Assembly: GCF_937616625.2 (NCBI RefSeq)
Contig: NC_065576.1
Location: 7,070,501-7,134,500 of the forward strand
DNA: 64,000 bases
From: Mercurialis annua
Taxonomy: Eukaryota; Streptophyta; Magnoliopsida; Malpighiales; Euphorbiaceae
Reading direction: 5' to 3'
The translations under genes and the position numbers were made by a program. Numbering within the stretch: position 1 is the first letter of the stretch; each line of letters begins with the position of its first letter. Under the pieces are notes generated by a model. The model saw only the letters and a program-made list of their open reading frames with translations. It searched no databases and was not told where the DNA came from. Below are positions 46,601 to 60,300 of the stretch, piece after piece.

Positions 46601-49011
46601 ATGACTTGTTATAATACGATTGGCTAATACACGGATGATGTGGTAGATTGAGTTTATCTAAAAAATTCTCCAGTAAAATAAGATTTTTTAGTGTTAATTA
46701 ATAAAAAATATTCAATATTTTTAACTTTTTTTTATTTATGGCTCAGTTTATTAAAAACGTCAATTTTAATTAGTATATTTCAATTGTAGTCAACTACTCA
46801 ATTTTTTATTTGTTATATTTTCATTTATGGCCACTTTTTAATTCCGTCAATTGTAGCATAATTGTAATATATATCTTTCGATTTTAAAGTTATGTCTAGT
46901 TATAAATGAAAAAGCTAGAAGGTTTAAATTTGTTTATAAATGTCTAGTTGTATACGACTGGATTTTTTTTAATTAAAATTATGTCAAATTTGATATTGAA
47001 GGTTTAGCTATAAATAAATAAAAAATTGAAAAATATCGGATAATTTTAAATAATGAGACTATTTTTATAATATAGATTATAAATATAAAATTTGAAATTT
47101 TAGAAGCGTTTTTAGAGAAGAAACATGAAATGGAAGACTTGATAAATTTTGGTAGGATTTAAATATGAAGTATAATTTCCTTTGTTATGGTTAATTAATT
47201 TATATGTTTAATTTCAGGATCTAAGATCAAATTAGGGGTCCTTAGATATGATCCTCCACGGAACGGTCCAACTCTATGGGAAATCGGCGTCCCTGATCGT
47301 TCTGCTTCTGAGTTCTATGTGCCAGATGCATATCCAACTCTCATGAACAAATTATACACACATCATCCTACCGACAAGTTAGTTCTCATCAATCTGCTCG
47401 TCTATGTTGCACGAAAACTTTTCAAAAAATTAAATTTTAATATTTCGTTTTTGAAAACCCTTCTTGAAATTCAAAATTTTATATTCAAAATTTTTTTTGA
47501 ACTAAATATTCTATGGTTATCGAACTATAACGTTTTGATAAAATTGTTAACGAATTATAAAATAATTATCGAACTATAGTTTTTTTCTTTCATAAAGTAG
47601 TTATTGGATTATATAAAGTTTTAAACGATTATCGAATTATAATTCTTTTACTATGTGGTTACTGGTTTGATGCATGATTGTTGTCTCGTCGTCCATATCA
47701 GCAATTTGGTAACCATTTTATAAAAATATATAGTTCGGTGATTGTTTAGTAATTTTTATAATTCAATGACCGTTTTATATAAAAGCTAGTATAATTTATT
47801 AACTGTTTTATGGCTTTTTATTATCCGGCAACCATTTTATTAAAAAGTTATAATTTTGTAACCGCCAAACTATTCAATCCAACTTATACTTACAAAACCT
47901 TTTTTTTCTGTTTTTAATTTATAGCGTTTTTGTTTGCATGCTGCATACTTATAGTATAATTTCTTTACCATTTTCATACTTCAAAAACTATGTTTTAACA
48001 TCCCCATTTTTTCTAATTTTTTTTCTTTTTGTATTTTCAGATTTAGGCAGTATGGATTATGGGCAAGATATGCTGATTTATACCCTAATAAAGATCTAGA
48101 ATTTACCGTTGGTGTTAGTAATTATGTTCAAGATTGGTTTTTTGCCCATGTTAACAGGTGATAAATCTATTAAATTTTCTTAATCTTTCACTTAAATTTT
48201 CTAATTTCTGGTTTAATATAATTTTTTTTTACTGCAGAGAAATAGGAAATAAGACATATGGTGCAACCACGTGGCAAATCATATTCCAAATCGAAAATGT
48301 AAACCAAACTGGAACTTACACTCTTCAGCTGGCCCTGGCTTCAGCTACTGTGTCTGAAATCCAGGTATAAAAGTTTTTGTAAGCAATAAAAGTATACTGA
48401 AAAGTTCAAGGACTAGTTGAGGAAAAGAATGTTAATTTTAGTGTTAATTGTCTATTGCGTGCAAATTAAAAGGACAAAGTGACACTTAATTCCTCTTAAA
48501 AAGTTACTTTCGGTGTTAAATAGACAATTGCCTGCAAGTTTGAGGGACAATACTAGAGTCCTTTTAAAAAGTTAAAATCCAATATTTATACTGTTTTCTT
48601 GTAGGAAGCATCATTAACATTTTCTTGATTTAGTTTTTTTTTTTCCGGTTTTAAACGTTACATTTCCATGCTACAAATCATAGTTGATCAATATTAAAAC
48701 ATATTTGCAATTTTATATTATTATTGTATCGGATCGACTAATGGGAATTTATTCATCTGTGAAAATAGGTGCGGTTCAACGATCCAAATGCAGATGAACC
48801 TCTATTTACGACGGGTCTAATAGGGAACGACAATGCAATTGCAAGGCATGGAATTCATGGATTATACTGGTTTTATAGTATTAATGTAGGGAGCGATCAG
48901 CTTCTCGATGGAAAAAATATAATTTATTTAACGCAAACAAGAACTGCTAGCCCCTTTCATGGGGTAATGTATGATTATATTCGTTTAGAAGGACCAAAAC
49001 AAACTTTATGA
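40601..49011 (+). CDS. Rhamnogalacturonate lyase 1 (PL4), 15 coding exons
   Basis: Exons 40601-40704, 42870-42948, 43108-43229, 43317-43367, 43475-43594, 43789-43908, 44028-44163, 44786-44956, 45611-45763, 45937-46134, 46217-46358, 47218-47377, 48041-48157, 48238-48364 and 48769-49011. All are GT-AG and keep one frame, giving 680 aa. An N-terminal signal sequence or anchor (IYFFFFFIVVLFFAIA) precedes the RhgB_N lyase domain (about 60-380), an fn3-like domain (about 390-465) and a CBM-like β-sandwich (about 466-676, LWEIGVPDRSASEF … [11 protein letters not shown]). K248 (DDKYQYS) and H307 (TSNHY) sit where the fungal enzyme has its catalytic Lys and His (alignment from memory). The family cleaves the rhamnogalacturonan I backbone of pectin by β-elimination in the cell wall. 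Intron 1 is 2.2 kb. Confidence 0.93.
42240..42495. mobile_element. hAT-like MITE remnant in lyase 1 intron 1
   Basis: GGTTCAACCGATTAATCGGGTCGGTTC at one side and CAAGTCAGTCCAGTTTGACTTTTAAAACATTGG at the other are typical of MITEs that mark a TGTTTTAAAA-type end. Boundaries are approximate. Confidence 0.4.
44390..44735. mobile_element. hAT-like MITE remnant in lyase 1 intron 7
   Basis: TAAAGGTGTATAAAAACCAAACC at the left and ACTCGACTCGACTAGTATCCCCA at the right are eroded TAGGGGTGTA-type ends, with GTCGAGTCGAATTTGAAC-type text between. It ends 50 bp before the exon 8 acceptor. Confidence 0.4.
46697..47057. mobile_element. Foldback MITE in lyase 1 intron 11
   Basis: The left side TTAATTAATAAAAAATATTC…TTTTTTTTATTTATGGC is inverted at right (TAGCTATAAATAAATAAAAAATTGAAAAATATCGGATAATTTTAAATAA). 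Same family as the MITE at 36297. Confidence 0.5.
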
Positions 49012-49444
49012 TCAATATTTGAGTAAATGTTCACATTGAACATTTCCATATTGTTCATATTTTGTAAGTCTAGATAGCATTTAAATTAATAGAGAAATTT
49101 ATTTATTTTTCTTATCTTTGTTTCTGTACATCAATTCAATTTATATGCTTAATTTTTTTTCATGCGGATTCATTTATTATCATACAAATTGGTCCATCTA
49201 TAATAAATAAGCAATAAAATCACCAAAAATAAACGCACAAAATGTTTTATTTAACTTTCTCAAATGCCCATTTTAATTATTTTTTAATCAATTATATCTC
49301 TATCTCTATTTGTAAAAATATTCAAACTAAACTTATTAAACTTTCAATAATTATATTTATATTTTCTAAAGGCATTGTAGAATTTCACTAATATTTATAC
49401 CATATTTATTTATAGCGGCTATGTTAGTTACTACTCAAGTTTTA
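49012..49444. other. 3' flank of lyase gene 1
   Basis: Presumed 3'UTR followed by AT-rich spacer; no gene seen. No single poly(A) signal stands out. Confidence 0.4.
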
Positions 49445-49453
49445 AATTAGTAT

Positions 49454-49826
49454 GGCTTAATTACTTAAAAAAAACCCAAGCTTGTAACATTTTTTCGTTT
49501 ATACCCTCACTTAGAAAAAAATTCATTTGTACTCTTTTTTTGATTTTTCGTTTTCATCTCTACCCTAAAATTTAAATTTTTGACAATTAAATTAATTAAT
49601 GGATGAAAACATTATAAATGATTAATAATATTAATGTTTAATTAGTATATAAGCTAAATATAAAGGATCATTATGAATATTTTTCCAAATGAAAAGAGGT
49701 CAAATTAACTCTTTAGGGTAGAGACGAAAATGAAAAATCAAAAAAAGGGTACAAATGAACTTTTTCCTAGGTGAGGGTATAAACGAAAAAATATTACAAG
49801 ATAGGGTTTTTTTAAGTAATTAGGCC
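49454..49826. mobile_element. Foldback MITE with perfect 9-bp duplication AATTAGTAT
   Basis: A 373-bp element. Ends GGCTTAATTACTTAAAAAAA / TTTTTTTAAGTAATTAGGCC, with inverted arms running on for about 110 bp (TTCGTTTATACCC and its complement, GAAAAAAATTCATTTGTAC and its complement). AATTAGTAT is found at 49445-49453 and 49827-49835. A 9-bp duplication is the Mutator hallmark. Confidence 0.88.
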
Positions 49827-49835
49827 AATTAGTAT

Positions 49836-51200
49836 CCATATATAGTAATGGATTTTTGATTAAATTATAACCAAACCTAATTACTTTAAAATGAATGAAT
49901 CAGTTTAATTTTTTGTCTTGAATTTAAGAGTCAAACTTTTTTCTAACCAAACTTAATCGACATGAATAAAAAAAAATCGGTATACAAAAAATTGAAATTA
50001 TTAATTTGATCAGTTTATTTAGTCAATTTATTCAGAATAATAAAATCAAATAATGTGAGCTAAAATGAATAAACATATTTGATTAATTTGATCGGTAAAA
50101 ATTTAAATTCAAAACCAAACTAAATTGGTTTTTAATTAATTAAATTAAAATAACTAGAAATTAAAAGTTATGACACATTTTCACCAAAATTATCTTAATG
50201 GAATTTGCTCTTCCCTGCACAATTTTTTTGATAACCCCTATACAATGTCTTCTATTTAAGGCCAAATGAAGAAAAAAAAAGTGAATCGTTACAACTTTTA
50301 TCAGTTCTAACAAAAAATTTAATTTTATTAATTTTAGCCTGATTTAAACAACTTCTTTTCAATTATAGGCTATAGCCTAATTATATGAGAAAAGTGTTAT
50401 TTTTTTTACAAGTATGTTGTATTGGAACCACTTACTATAATTGTGACATCCATTTAGATTTCTTATCATACATGTCATGATTATTAAAGAGTTAAAAAAA
50501 TTATTATTTTGTTTAATATAAAATTTCACATGATTACATTATTAGAGATATAAAATTATTTTACTTTTAAAATATAAAAAATAGAATTAAGATTTTATAA
50601 ATTCATTGGAGAGGCGTAGTTTTTTTTATAGAAATAAAAATATACTTAAAGACTTCCTTTTATATTATAAATGCATAAAAAATTAAAAGAATAGAGCTTG
50701 CTCGCATTAACGATGTATTAATTAATAGAGGGATTCTAACTTTTAATTTGACAAAATTAAAAGGGCAGACCTCTGATAAAATTGTGGGTCCAATTCCTTT
50801 CCACAAGCGTTTTCCCCTTCACAATTTATAAAAAAGAAAAACAATGAGAAGGCAAGATATACAATGAATAACAAATAGTTCAAGGTTTAAAATGAAAAGC
50901 AAGTAAAAGTATAAGGGGCCATATATGATTTTTCCATATAATAATTTCTATATGTGCATGCATTTTCCATATGAATTTCGGACGTCACTGCCATATAATA
51001 TGCTAACCAAGTGATTTTATTGCCAATTTATGATATTGTCACAGAATCCTAATCATAATTAAATTAGAAATGCACGCTATATTGTTAAATTGCATGGTTA
51101 ACCAACTTTATTATATACCTAATTTGGCATAATATTAGTTATTAAATAATTATATATAACAAATTCCAGGCTATGTCTTGTTCACTACCGTATAAACTTT
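49836..51200. other. Spacer between the two lyase genes
   Basis: 49840-50160 holds TTAATTTGATCGGTAAAAA/AACCAAACTAAATTGG text of an eroded MITE. The rest is AT-rich with no coding signal. It contains the presumed promoter of lyase 2 at its right end. Confidence 0.45.
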
Positions 51201-51201
51201 C

Positions 51202-51210
51202 TATATAAAT
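51202..51210 (+). promoter_or_regulatory. Probable TATA box of lyase gene 2
   Basis: TATATAAAT lies about 145 bp before the ATG at 51353, a normal distance for a 110-120-base leader. Confidence 0.5.
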
Positions 51211-51352
51211 CACAATTAACAATATCAATTAATTAACTACTAACTAGCACTCTATATTTCTTTTATGAATTTTGCCAAAATTGTGTATAGTGAATGACTT
51301 TACTTGGTGATTGATTTTTCAAAATCATTTTTATGTTTTGGCCACTTCAAAC

Positions 51353-54300
51353 ATGAAGAAGATGAACTCCTTTTTGTTTGCAGGATTAATCTTATTTGCT
51401 TGCATTTGTCCAAGGTAAGAGTTGGTATTTATATATAATTTTGTTAATTTTAAATAACTACAATGAATTTGTTTAATAGATGTAGTGTATTAATCATGAA
51501 GATTTTAGCATCTTAATTAATTTTTTTAAAAGGTTTTACTCATGTTTGTAAAAACTATAAGAATCATATAGAAATATACCTTTGTTTTTGTAATTAAAAC
51601 TTTGAAATTCTCTTAATTTTCTAGAATAAATGTTTAATATTGTTTTAAGTTGTTTGAAATCCTTAACATTTTTAATAACTTTTACATAATTTTAATCAGT
51701 TTTTGAAGGTTAAATTCCATTTTATTGTAAATATTAATTGCAAAACAAATCACGAATTTTAGCGTCTTGTGCTATTACGATATTAATTTTTAAAATTTTA
51801 GTAATGCCGGTCATAGACCATCACTTTTTTTTGAATTCAGAAAATCAAGCAATTTATCAAATAAATATATTGACGTGGATCTAGAACAACATATGATTTC
51901 TGTGTCCATATCAGCATACTTATAGAAAAATTACTCGATATTTGAAATTATAAAAAAAATAGTTTGTCTTTATTATTGTCAAGATTTAAAGTTCGGATAG
52001 TAATTGCAAAATACGTTAAAGTTTATAATTTAATTTACGTTTAAATTTTAATATAATTTTTAATGGATTTATTTGAAAAGAAAAGGAAATTAAGATGTAA
52101 AATGAATTTTATTTTTTGACCAAGTCAATTGACGGAAAACTAATCGGACGACAAACATATGAAAATATTAGTAAACGTAATTAACTAAATATTACAAAAA
52201 ATCTAGTTGATTTTTCGTTTAAAATTTTACAACATTGATGATGATGCACTTTAATTACCTTAATTTTTTCTTCTTATTATTGTTTTTTCTTCTTTTTCTT
52301 ACTCAAGAGTTCTAGGTCAAGCTTTGCCTGGAGTACACCTTCGTGAAGAGGATCCTCGACATGTAACTATATTATTATTATTGTTATTATTATTTTCAAA
52401 TGTCTTACACTTTACATAACCTGTAATAACATAATCAAAAAAGTAGTAGCTTCATCGTTGAAAAATACCTCATGTTTTTTATTTTTTTCATTTGTAATTC
52501 AAATTTTTAAAATCGTCAATTTAGCCAATTTTTCTATTTTCAGTTTCAATTGTATTTGTTTCAATTGAAGTAGAAGTAGTAAATGTTCGATTTGTTTTTT
52601 CGATGAATAAAAGATATTCAAATATGCCTTTTAGAATTTTTGATGATTGAGAAAAAAAAATTGTATAATAAAAAACAATATGAAGAATATATTTGAATTA
52701 ATTCCCCTCTAATTTGAATAAATTTTTTCCACTCTAATTTTAATTATATTTTACATTCAGGTGGTGATTGATAATGGGATTGTTCAAGTTACTTTGTCGA
52801 AACCTGAAGGGTTTGTGACCGGAATTAAATATAATGGAATTGAAAATTTACTTAAAGATTATGAAGAAGACGAACGTGGGTATGTATATATACAATCTCT
52901 TTATACTTTAATAATATTTTTTACCACTTCTAAATTAGATCATGATCAAGGTAATCTAAATTTTTTAATTCAAATTTTTAGTTAATTATTTTTTACACTA
53001 CACTGATTAAAATCTTAATAAAATTGATATTCAAATTATGTGTTTAGGTACTGGGATGTGGTTTGGTACAAGCCTGGAGAAAAGGATATTTTTGACAAGT
53101 AAGTTAATTGCTTCCCAAAATAATTAGTTAATTATAATATTGAATGCATATGGATTTTGACTTGAATTTGAGGCTAATCTCTTATGTGATTTCATAAAAT
53201 TACATGTTAAATTCTCACGAGATCACTCGACTCTCTATTTATTATATTTTGGTTATTGGATTTTTTGTTTCTTTATTGCTACTATAGTTATATTTACGTT
53301 TCAACGGAAAAACGCCTTTTTAATTTCAGACATAAATTTTTCAGTTATATTTTTCATGTGTCATTCAAACCCGTCACATTATTAAAATCTAAGTGGCGAG
53401 TTCGATTGTCATATAATAAATGATACATGAATTTTCGCATAAGATAATTTATAATATAAAATTATAAATGAGTTTTTTTTATTGTTATAAAAGTGTAATG
53501 ACTAGAAATAAGTAAAATTAAAAGATATGATAACCAAAGTGTAATAAATGGATCGTTGAGTGATTTTCAATAGTTTAATATCCATAAAATTTAATAAATT
53601 TATATTATGAATCAGATTTAAAATAATTTTAATATATTTAAAGTTGGTTCATTCAAATTATTGCTCATTATCACGGTGTTTTAAATTGACCGGTTCAAAT
53701 TCGATAAAATATCGATAACTGGTTTGGTCCGAACACACTTTAATTAAATTGTTTCCAAACTGAAAAATACTTGAATGTTTTGTAGGTTGGAAGCAACAAA
53801 TTATAGTGTAATAATAGAAAATGAAGACCAAGTAGAAGTTTCATTCACTACAAAATGGGAATCTTCCAAGAGCAGTTCTCAAGTACCCCTAAATGTGGAC
53901 AGAAGGTTCGAATACTTTTATATTTTGTTATTTAATTCAAATAAAAAAAATTATTAGTATATAATCGTTGGATCGGGTATCCGTTCAAGCGCAGCCCGTT
54001 TGGGCCGTACTTGGATACTAATGTTTTGCATCAAGTCCATTCCAAACCCGTATTAAGCATATTTTTACCAACAAATTTAAATTTATATAATAAAAAAAAT
54101 GTCGGTCTGGAAAAGTTCAGAACCTATTATATCGGCTGGATCGGTTGTAGATATTAGGCTCAAACCAGACCCTAGCTGGATTTAGGCTTGCTTATAAACC
54201 AAGCCCATTTAAACCCGGTCGAGCCCGTATAAACCCGGCCCGTAAACACGTATAGATTTATGTAATAAAATTATAAATTTGAGGATTTTTGCAGGTTTAT

Positions 54301-57300
54301 AGTAAGGCGTGGGAGCTCAGGATTTTATGCTTATGCCATAATGGAACGCTTGAAAGGATGGCCTGACGTGAACATGGATCAAATTAGAGTCGTTTTCAAA
54401 CTCCAAAACAAGTAATTTGATTACAAATTTCAGTATTTTAATTTTTTTATGACAAATTAGTCCAAATTCAGAGAGAAAATTCATATTTTTTTTATAATAA
54501 CATAAGTATTCATATTTTCTATATTAACATAACAAATTTTGATAAAATTGTATAAATACTTTCTCATAAATGTATTATGAATTTTTCTCTTATTATGGAC
54601 TAGTTTGGCAATAAATATGTTAAATAACTATATTATATTATATTTTTATTAATTAAACTCACTATCTTTTTTATTTATTGTTCGTTGTTTGTACATAATT
54701 GATATAAATATGAAATTATTGGACTAAATTGGCAATAACTTTTTGCAAATTCAGGTTTAACTATTTGGTGATATCAGATGAGAAACATAGAGTGATGCCA
54801 ACTATAGAAGATCGCCAAAAGAGTGAGCCTTTAGCGTATCCTGAAGCTGTTCGTATAACCCATCCACTCAATTCTACACTTAAAGGAGAGGTAAATAATT
54901 TTGATTTTCACTTATTCTTCAATTTTATAATTGTTTTCATTAGTTTATTTTTAGGATTTGTTTGGTTTAGATTAATATATTGTTTTAAAAAAAACATACA
55001 TTTAAAATATTAATTACTCATGAAGTTCTTATTCAGATAGTACCAGTTATTTTTTCTTAGTTTGTTTATTCATTTTTTCATAAAATTAAAATTTTATTTT
55101 TAATTTATTAAATATGAAAAATAATAATATTTTTAATTAAATCATTAAAATTATTAAATTTGAAAATATTATTATTTTTAATTATCTATTTAAGTAATAA
55201 TGTAGAATTTATTTAACTATTTTTAGAGAAGTTATTCTTAAATTAAAGAATCATCAACTTCCTAAAAATATAAAATACATAGAATAGATTAAAAGTTACT
55301 CACTACATTGATAGGAAGTTAGAACAAATATATACATATTAATAAGATATCAAAAAAAATTAAGTTTTTTTTTTTTTTGCCAATAGAGTACGACTCTTAG
55401 AGTCTCAATTTGTTAGTTGTTAGTTACGGAGGTAGGGATCGAATCCATAACCTCTTGATGCGTTTGGAGACGCCTTAACCATCTAGGTTAGGCCTACAGT
55501 GGCAAGTTAGTTAGATTTTATAAAAAGTGTCACATTTATTCCTAGTTAATATAATAACAATTTATATATTTTTAGTGTATTTTATTTTCTTCTAATGTAT
55601 TCTATGATGATTGTGATTTTTGATTGAGTTGGTGAAATTGAATGATATAAAGGTGGATGACAAGTACCAATACTCCATGGAGCTTAAAGATAGCAAGGTT
55701 CATGGGTGGATATCAGATGACCCACCCACTGGATTTTGGATGATCCGACCCAGCAATGAGTTTAATATTGGAGGTCCACTTCGCCAAGATCTCACCTCCC
55801 ATGCTGGTCCCATCGTTCTTTCTGTAAGTTTTCACTCTACACTTTTATAATAACATAAATAATAGTTATTATAATAATTTATAATTTTATATCGACAAAT
55901 CCCTAAATTGCAACATTGTCAAATTAATTTGAAAAATGCAGATGTTTACTAGCCTTCATTATGCTGGGGAGGATCTTGACACAAAATATAGAAATGGAGA
56001 GCCTTGGAAAAAAGTTTTTGGACCAGTTTTTGTTTATCTCAATTCTTTGCCTCCTAAATCTGGCTACCAAAAGCTTTGGGATGATGCCAAAACTCAGGTA
56101 TAATTTGACAGATCCGTGTGTATTTCATATGCCCGTTAGTGCAAACGAAATAAAAATTAATTTGTTTTTGTATATTAATTTTTTTAAGAAATTTAGATCT
56201 TTGTATTTTTATTTTTATTGAAAGTAAATCTTCCGATCAATTTTTTTCGCTATTGACCGACCGTTTTTGTGATAAAGAAATCTAATATCTATAAAACTAA
56301 AAGTATAGGGACTCATTTTTATAAATAAAAGTGGAGAAATTCAATTTAAAAAACGTGATAGTACATGAATCTAAATATACATTTTCCGAATTCTTTCCAT
56401 AATTCTTAATATTATCTTGTGCATTGATGTTTTGAGCATTAGGCATCAACAGAAGTTGAAAGTTGGCCATACGATTTTCCTCAATCTAAAGATTATGCTC
56501 ATGCTGATCAGCGAGGAAGTGTTGAAGGAACATTGGAGATAAAGAACGAGTAAACTACTTTTATAGATTTCTATTAACTTTAATTTTAAGGATTAAAAAT
56601 CCAAATAATATTTCGAATATTTTATTAATATAGTTAAAATTTCTTGTATGAAATTTTCAACTATTTAGAGGCAACTCAACTTTGGCTAGTCTAGCTTTTG
56701 TGGGCTTGGCAGCTCCAGGCCCTGAAGGCTCTTGGCAATTTGAGACAAAGGTGTGTACAAATTCTAAGTAATGTGTGTTTTTATGTGGGGGAAAAAATCA
56801 TAATCAGTCGAGTCGAGTCAGAATCATGTCAAATTTAAACTCGAAATAGGTTATATAAGTTTGAGTTCGAACTCAAACAAACCGAGGCGAATCCGAATTG
56901 TCCCAAATTCAAACTCAAATGGGTTATGTAAGTTAGAGTTATGTTCGAACTTAAATGATCTTAAAGTTTTAAACTAAAGTTTTAGCTCGATGACATTTGA
57001 GCAACTCGATTTCGACCTTGACTAGAGTTGATCAGCAAAGAACACAAACAATTATTTCAAATTCATCATATTTATGCATTTAATATAAATAGTTTATAAT
57101 ATAGTAAGATATAAATTATTATTTTACATACGTAAAAGACTTCGTTCAGATTCGCGAGTCTCTCAATTCGAGATTAAAATCAGATAGTTTGAGCTCGATT
57201 TGAATTTTTTGAGTCGATCTCAAGTAAATTACGAGTAGTCTATAGAGTCCTACCTTTAAGTGTTCCGAAGTTTAACTTTTATTTTTAAACTATAATCTAT

Positions 57301-60300
57301 TCTTATAAAAATATAATTTTATTACTTCTTGTTTTAGCATTTGTTTTTTCATTTTATTGTTTTGGTACAATATAATTGATTATTTTCTGTAATTTAATTT
57401 CAGGGTTATCAATTTTGGACCCAAGCTGATAATGAAGGAAAGTTCATAATTAAGAATGTGTTAGCTGGAGAATATAATTTGTATTCATGGGTTCCTGGTT
57501 TCATTGGGGAATATGTACATAAGGACACCATTTCCATTAAACCAGGTAAATATTGAGTACCTAATTACTAATTAGAGATATTTTTTGAATGTTGATTTTT
57601 TTGTGCATGTCATATTTATTGTTAGACTAAAAGCTTATTAGTCTAAGAAAATCCAAAATTCTCCTTTTGTTATAAATTTAATCAAAAAAAATTAATTTTG
57701 GCAGTTTTTACCTAGTTAAAAAAAGAAAAAATAATTTTATTTTGATTTTACTGAGTGTTTAATTTGATATATATTTTTACATTTTAAATTATAAATTAAG
57801 ATAATTTATATAACCAGCCGCCTTTACACATACATAAAATAGTCAGCAATCAACCGCCTTCTAATTTTTTTTATCGATATATTATATCTATTAGTTTAAA
57901 TCAAACGTGTTAAACTATTTTTAATATATATTGATCGGCATATCCTTTTATTTTATATTAAATTATAAAACTTGTCTACTTTAAAATAATTTATGTCTTC
58001 GCCTCTATAAACATTTGTAACTTTGTGTATATATTTTTTATTATTTGTACGATTTATAAATATTAAGCTTTTTTTTTAAATAAGACTATATTAATTATTG
58101 TTAAAAGTTTTGGATAAAATATAAAAAAGTTTGAATATTTCTGTCCATTAAATCTAAATAATATGATTAAGTAATATCTTAACTAAATTTCCAAATGCAG
58201 GAGAATATATCAAATTGGGTGCCCTAAATTTCCAACCTCCAAGAAATGGCCCTACACTTTGGGAAATAGGCATTCCTGATCGATCTGCTGCTGAGTTCTT
58301 TATACCAGACCCAGAACCTCAATTTATCAATAAATTATATCTCAATACAACACATGACAAGTTCGTATTTTCCTTAATTTAAATACCCCAATTAACAAAA
58401 AAATTAATCAAATCAATTTAAATTAACTTAATTTTTTTGAATGGATCCAGGTTTAGGCAATATGGATTATGGCAAAGATATACTGATTTGTATCCTAAAG
58501 GTGATCTTGTATATGATGTGGCTACTAGTAAATATAATCAAGATTGGTTCTTTGCTCATGTTCCCAGGTAATTAAATTTTTCTAGATAACAAATCAATCC
58601 TTAATTTTTATAAAAGTTCATTTTGCCCCTTCAATTTAGCATAAAAAATCAGTCAAGGACAAACTCGTGACTTTAAATAAAAGCATCCATAAAATGATAA
58701 GCTTGGCTCGTTACACCCCTCTAGCTGAGTGACAGAAAACAAATGGATTAGTATATATAAATTGTAATTAAGATGACATAAAATTATTGAACAATTTAAA
58801 ACCGGAGGGATAAAAGAGGCAAAATATCTGTTTTAAGAGAGTGTTTTTTTCTTTTTAAAATGCGTATATAAAAATATTGTTCAAAGTCTAATCTTTTCTT
58901 TTGTCTCACGTTCAAGGGCAAAATAACCCTTTGTTGCCTTAATTTTACGGAAAATCTTTTGTTTATTTATCTTTTTATAATTTAATTTTAAAATTGTAAA
59001 AAGAAAAAACTTTATTCTGGTTTATTTTATTTTATTGTACAGTCGACCCTCTGATAATTAATATACATGGTGGATCAAAAATTTATTAATTATTAGAATT
59101 ATTAATTTATTGAATTTATATAAAAAAATTATAAAAGATATTTTAAAGCATCTATATTAATAGACCTAATATTAATATTATATTATAAAAAAACTAATTA
59201 CAATCACTCAATTTAAAAGAAATAATTTTATATTCAATTTAAGAAATATCAATTGATATCAAACTAAAAAATAATTATCAAGAAGTTGTATTTATAAAGT
59301 AAAATATTTTTTTATATTTTTTATATTAGAGATACTTTACTTATACTTTACTTTCTTTAATTTTTTTATCTAATAACTTCTTTTAAAATTTCTCAAAAGA
59401 ATAAAAAAAATCATAATTTGATGGTGTTTTAACTTTCATTTTATGAATTAAGGTTAGTATTGCCTTAAATAAATCATCAATTGTTATATATTTCTTTTAA
59501 AAAATCTATCTAATAATTAATATTCATATAGAATATATTTTAAATTTTATTAATTATTAAATAATAGAATTATTAATTATTCGACGTGGAACGAAGTTGG
59601 TTCTCTCAATTTTCTATTAATTATTAGAATTATTAATTTATAGAATATTAACTATTAGAGGGTCGACTGTATTTGCAGAACTATGGGAGATAAAAATTAT
59701 AAAGCTACCACTTGGCAAATAAATTTTGAGCTAAAGGATGTAAGCAGAAGTGGAAACTATACAATCCAATTAGCTATAGCATCAGCTAATTCCGGCAGTC
59801 TGCAGGTATTTATTTCAAACCTATTTTTCAATATCATTTGGAAAAATTACACTAGTGATGTTTGAAATTTTTTAAATCTGACGTTTCAATATTTGAATTT
59901 TTATTTCTTTTACATTGATGTTTCAACTTTTCTAAAATAAATCAAACAAATGGTTTTAGTCATTTTTCAGTCATCTTGATGCGCTATAAAAATGAAGAGC
60001 AAATTATTATAAAACCCCTCACATTTGACATAATTCACACTTTAGTCCCTCTTGTTTGAAAAATAAACTATATGGCCCCTCATTTTTGCTTCCGTCAACA
60101 TTTTAGTCCCTCCATCCATTTTTAGTGTTAGTCAACGAAGTCAAGGGACTTATGGGTAAATTAATTATCAAATCTGAGGGACAAAATCCTTTACAAAAAC
60201 AAAAGTGAGGGGTGAAATCGTTGAGAAAATCAAAAGTGGGGGACCATATAGTTTTATTGACTTCGTTGACTAACATCCAAAATGGATGGAAGGACTAAAT

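Noticed and set aside
55430..55490. Possible minus-strand tRNA gene
   Set aside because: Ends in poly(A) with a long non-tRNA tail; a SINE.
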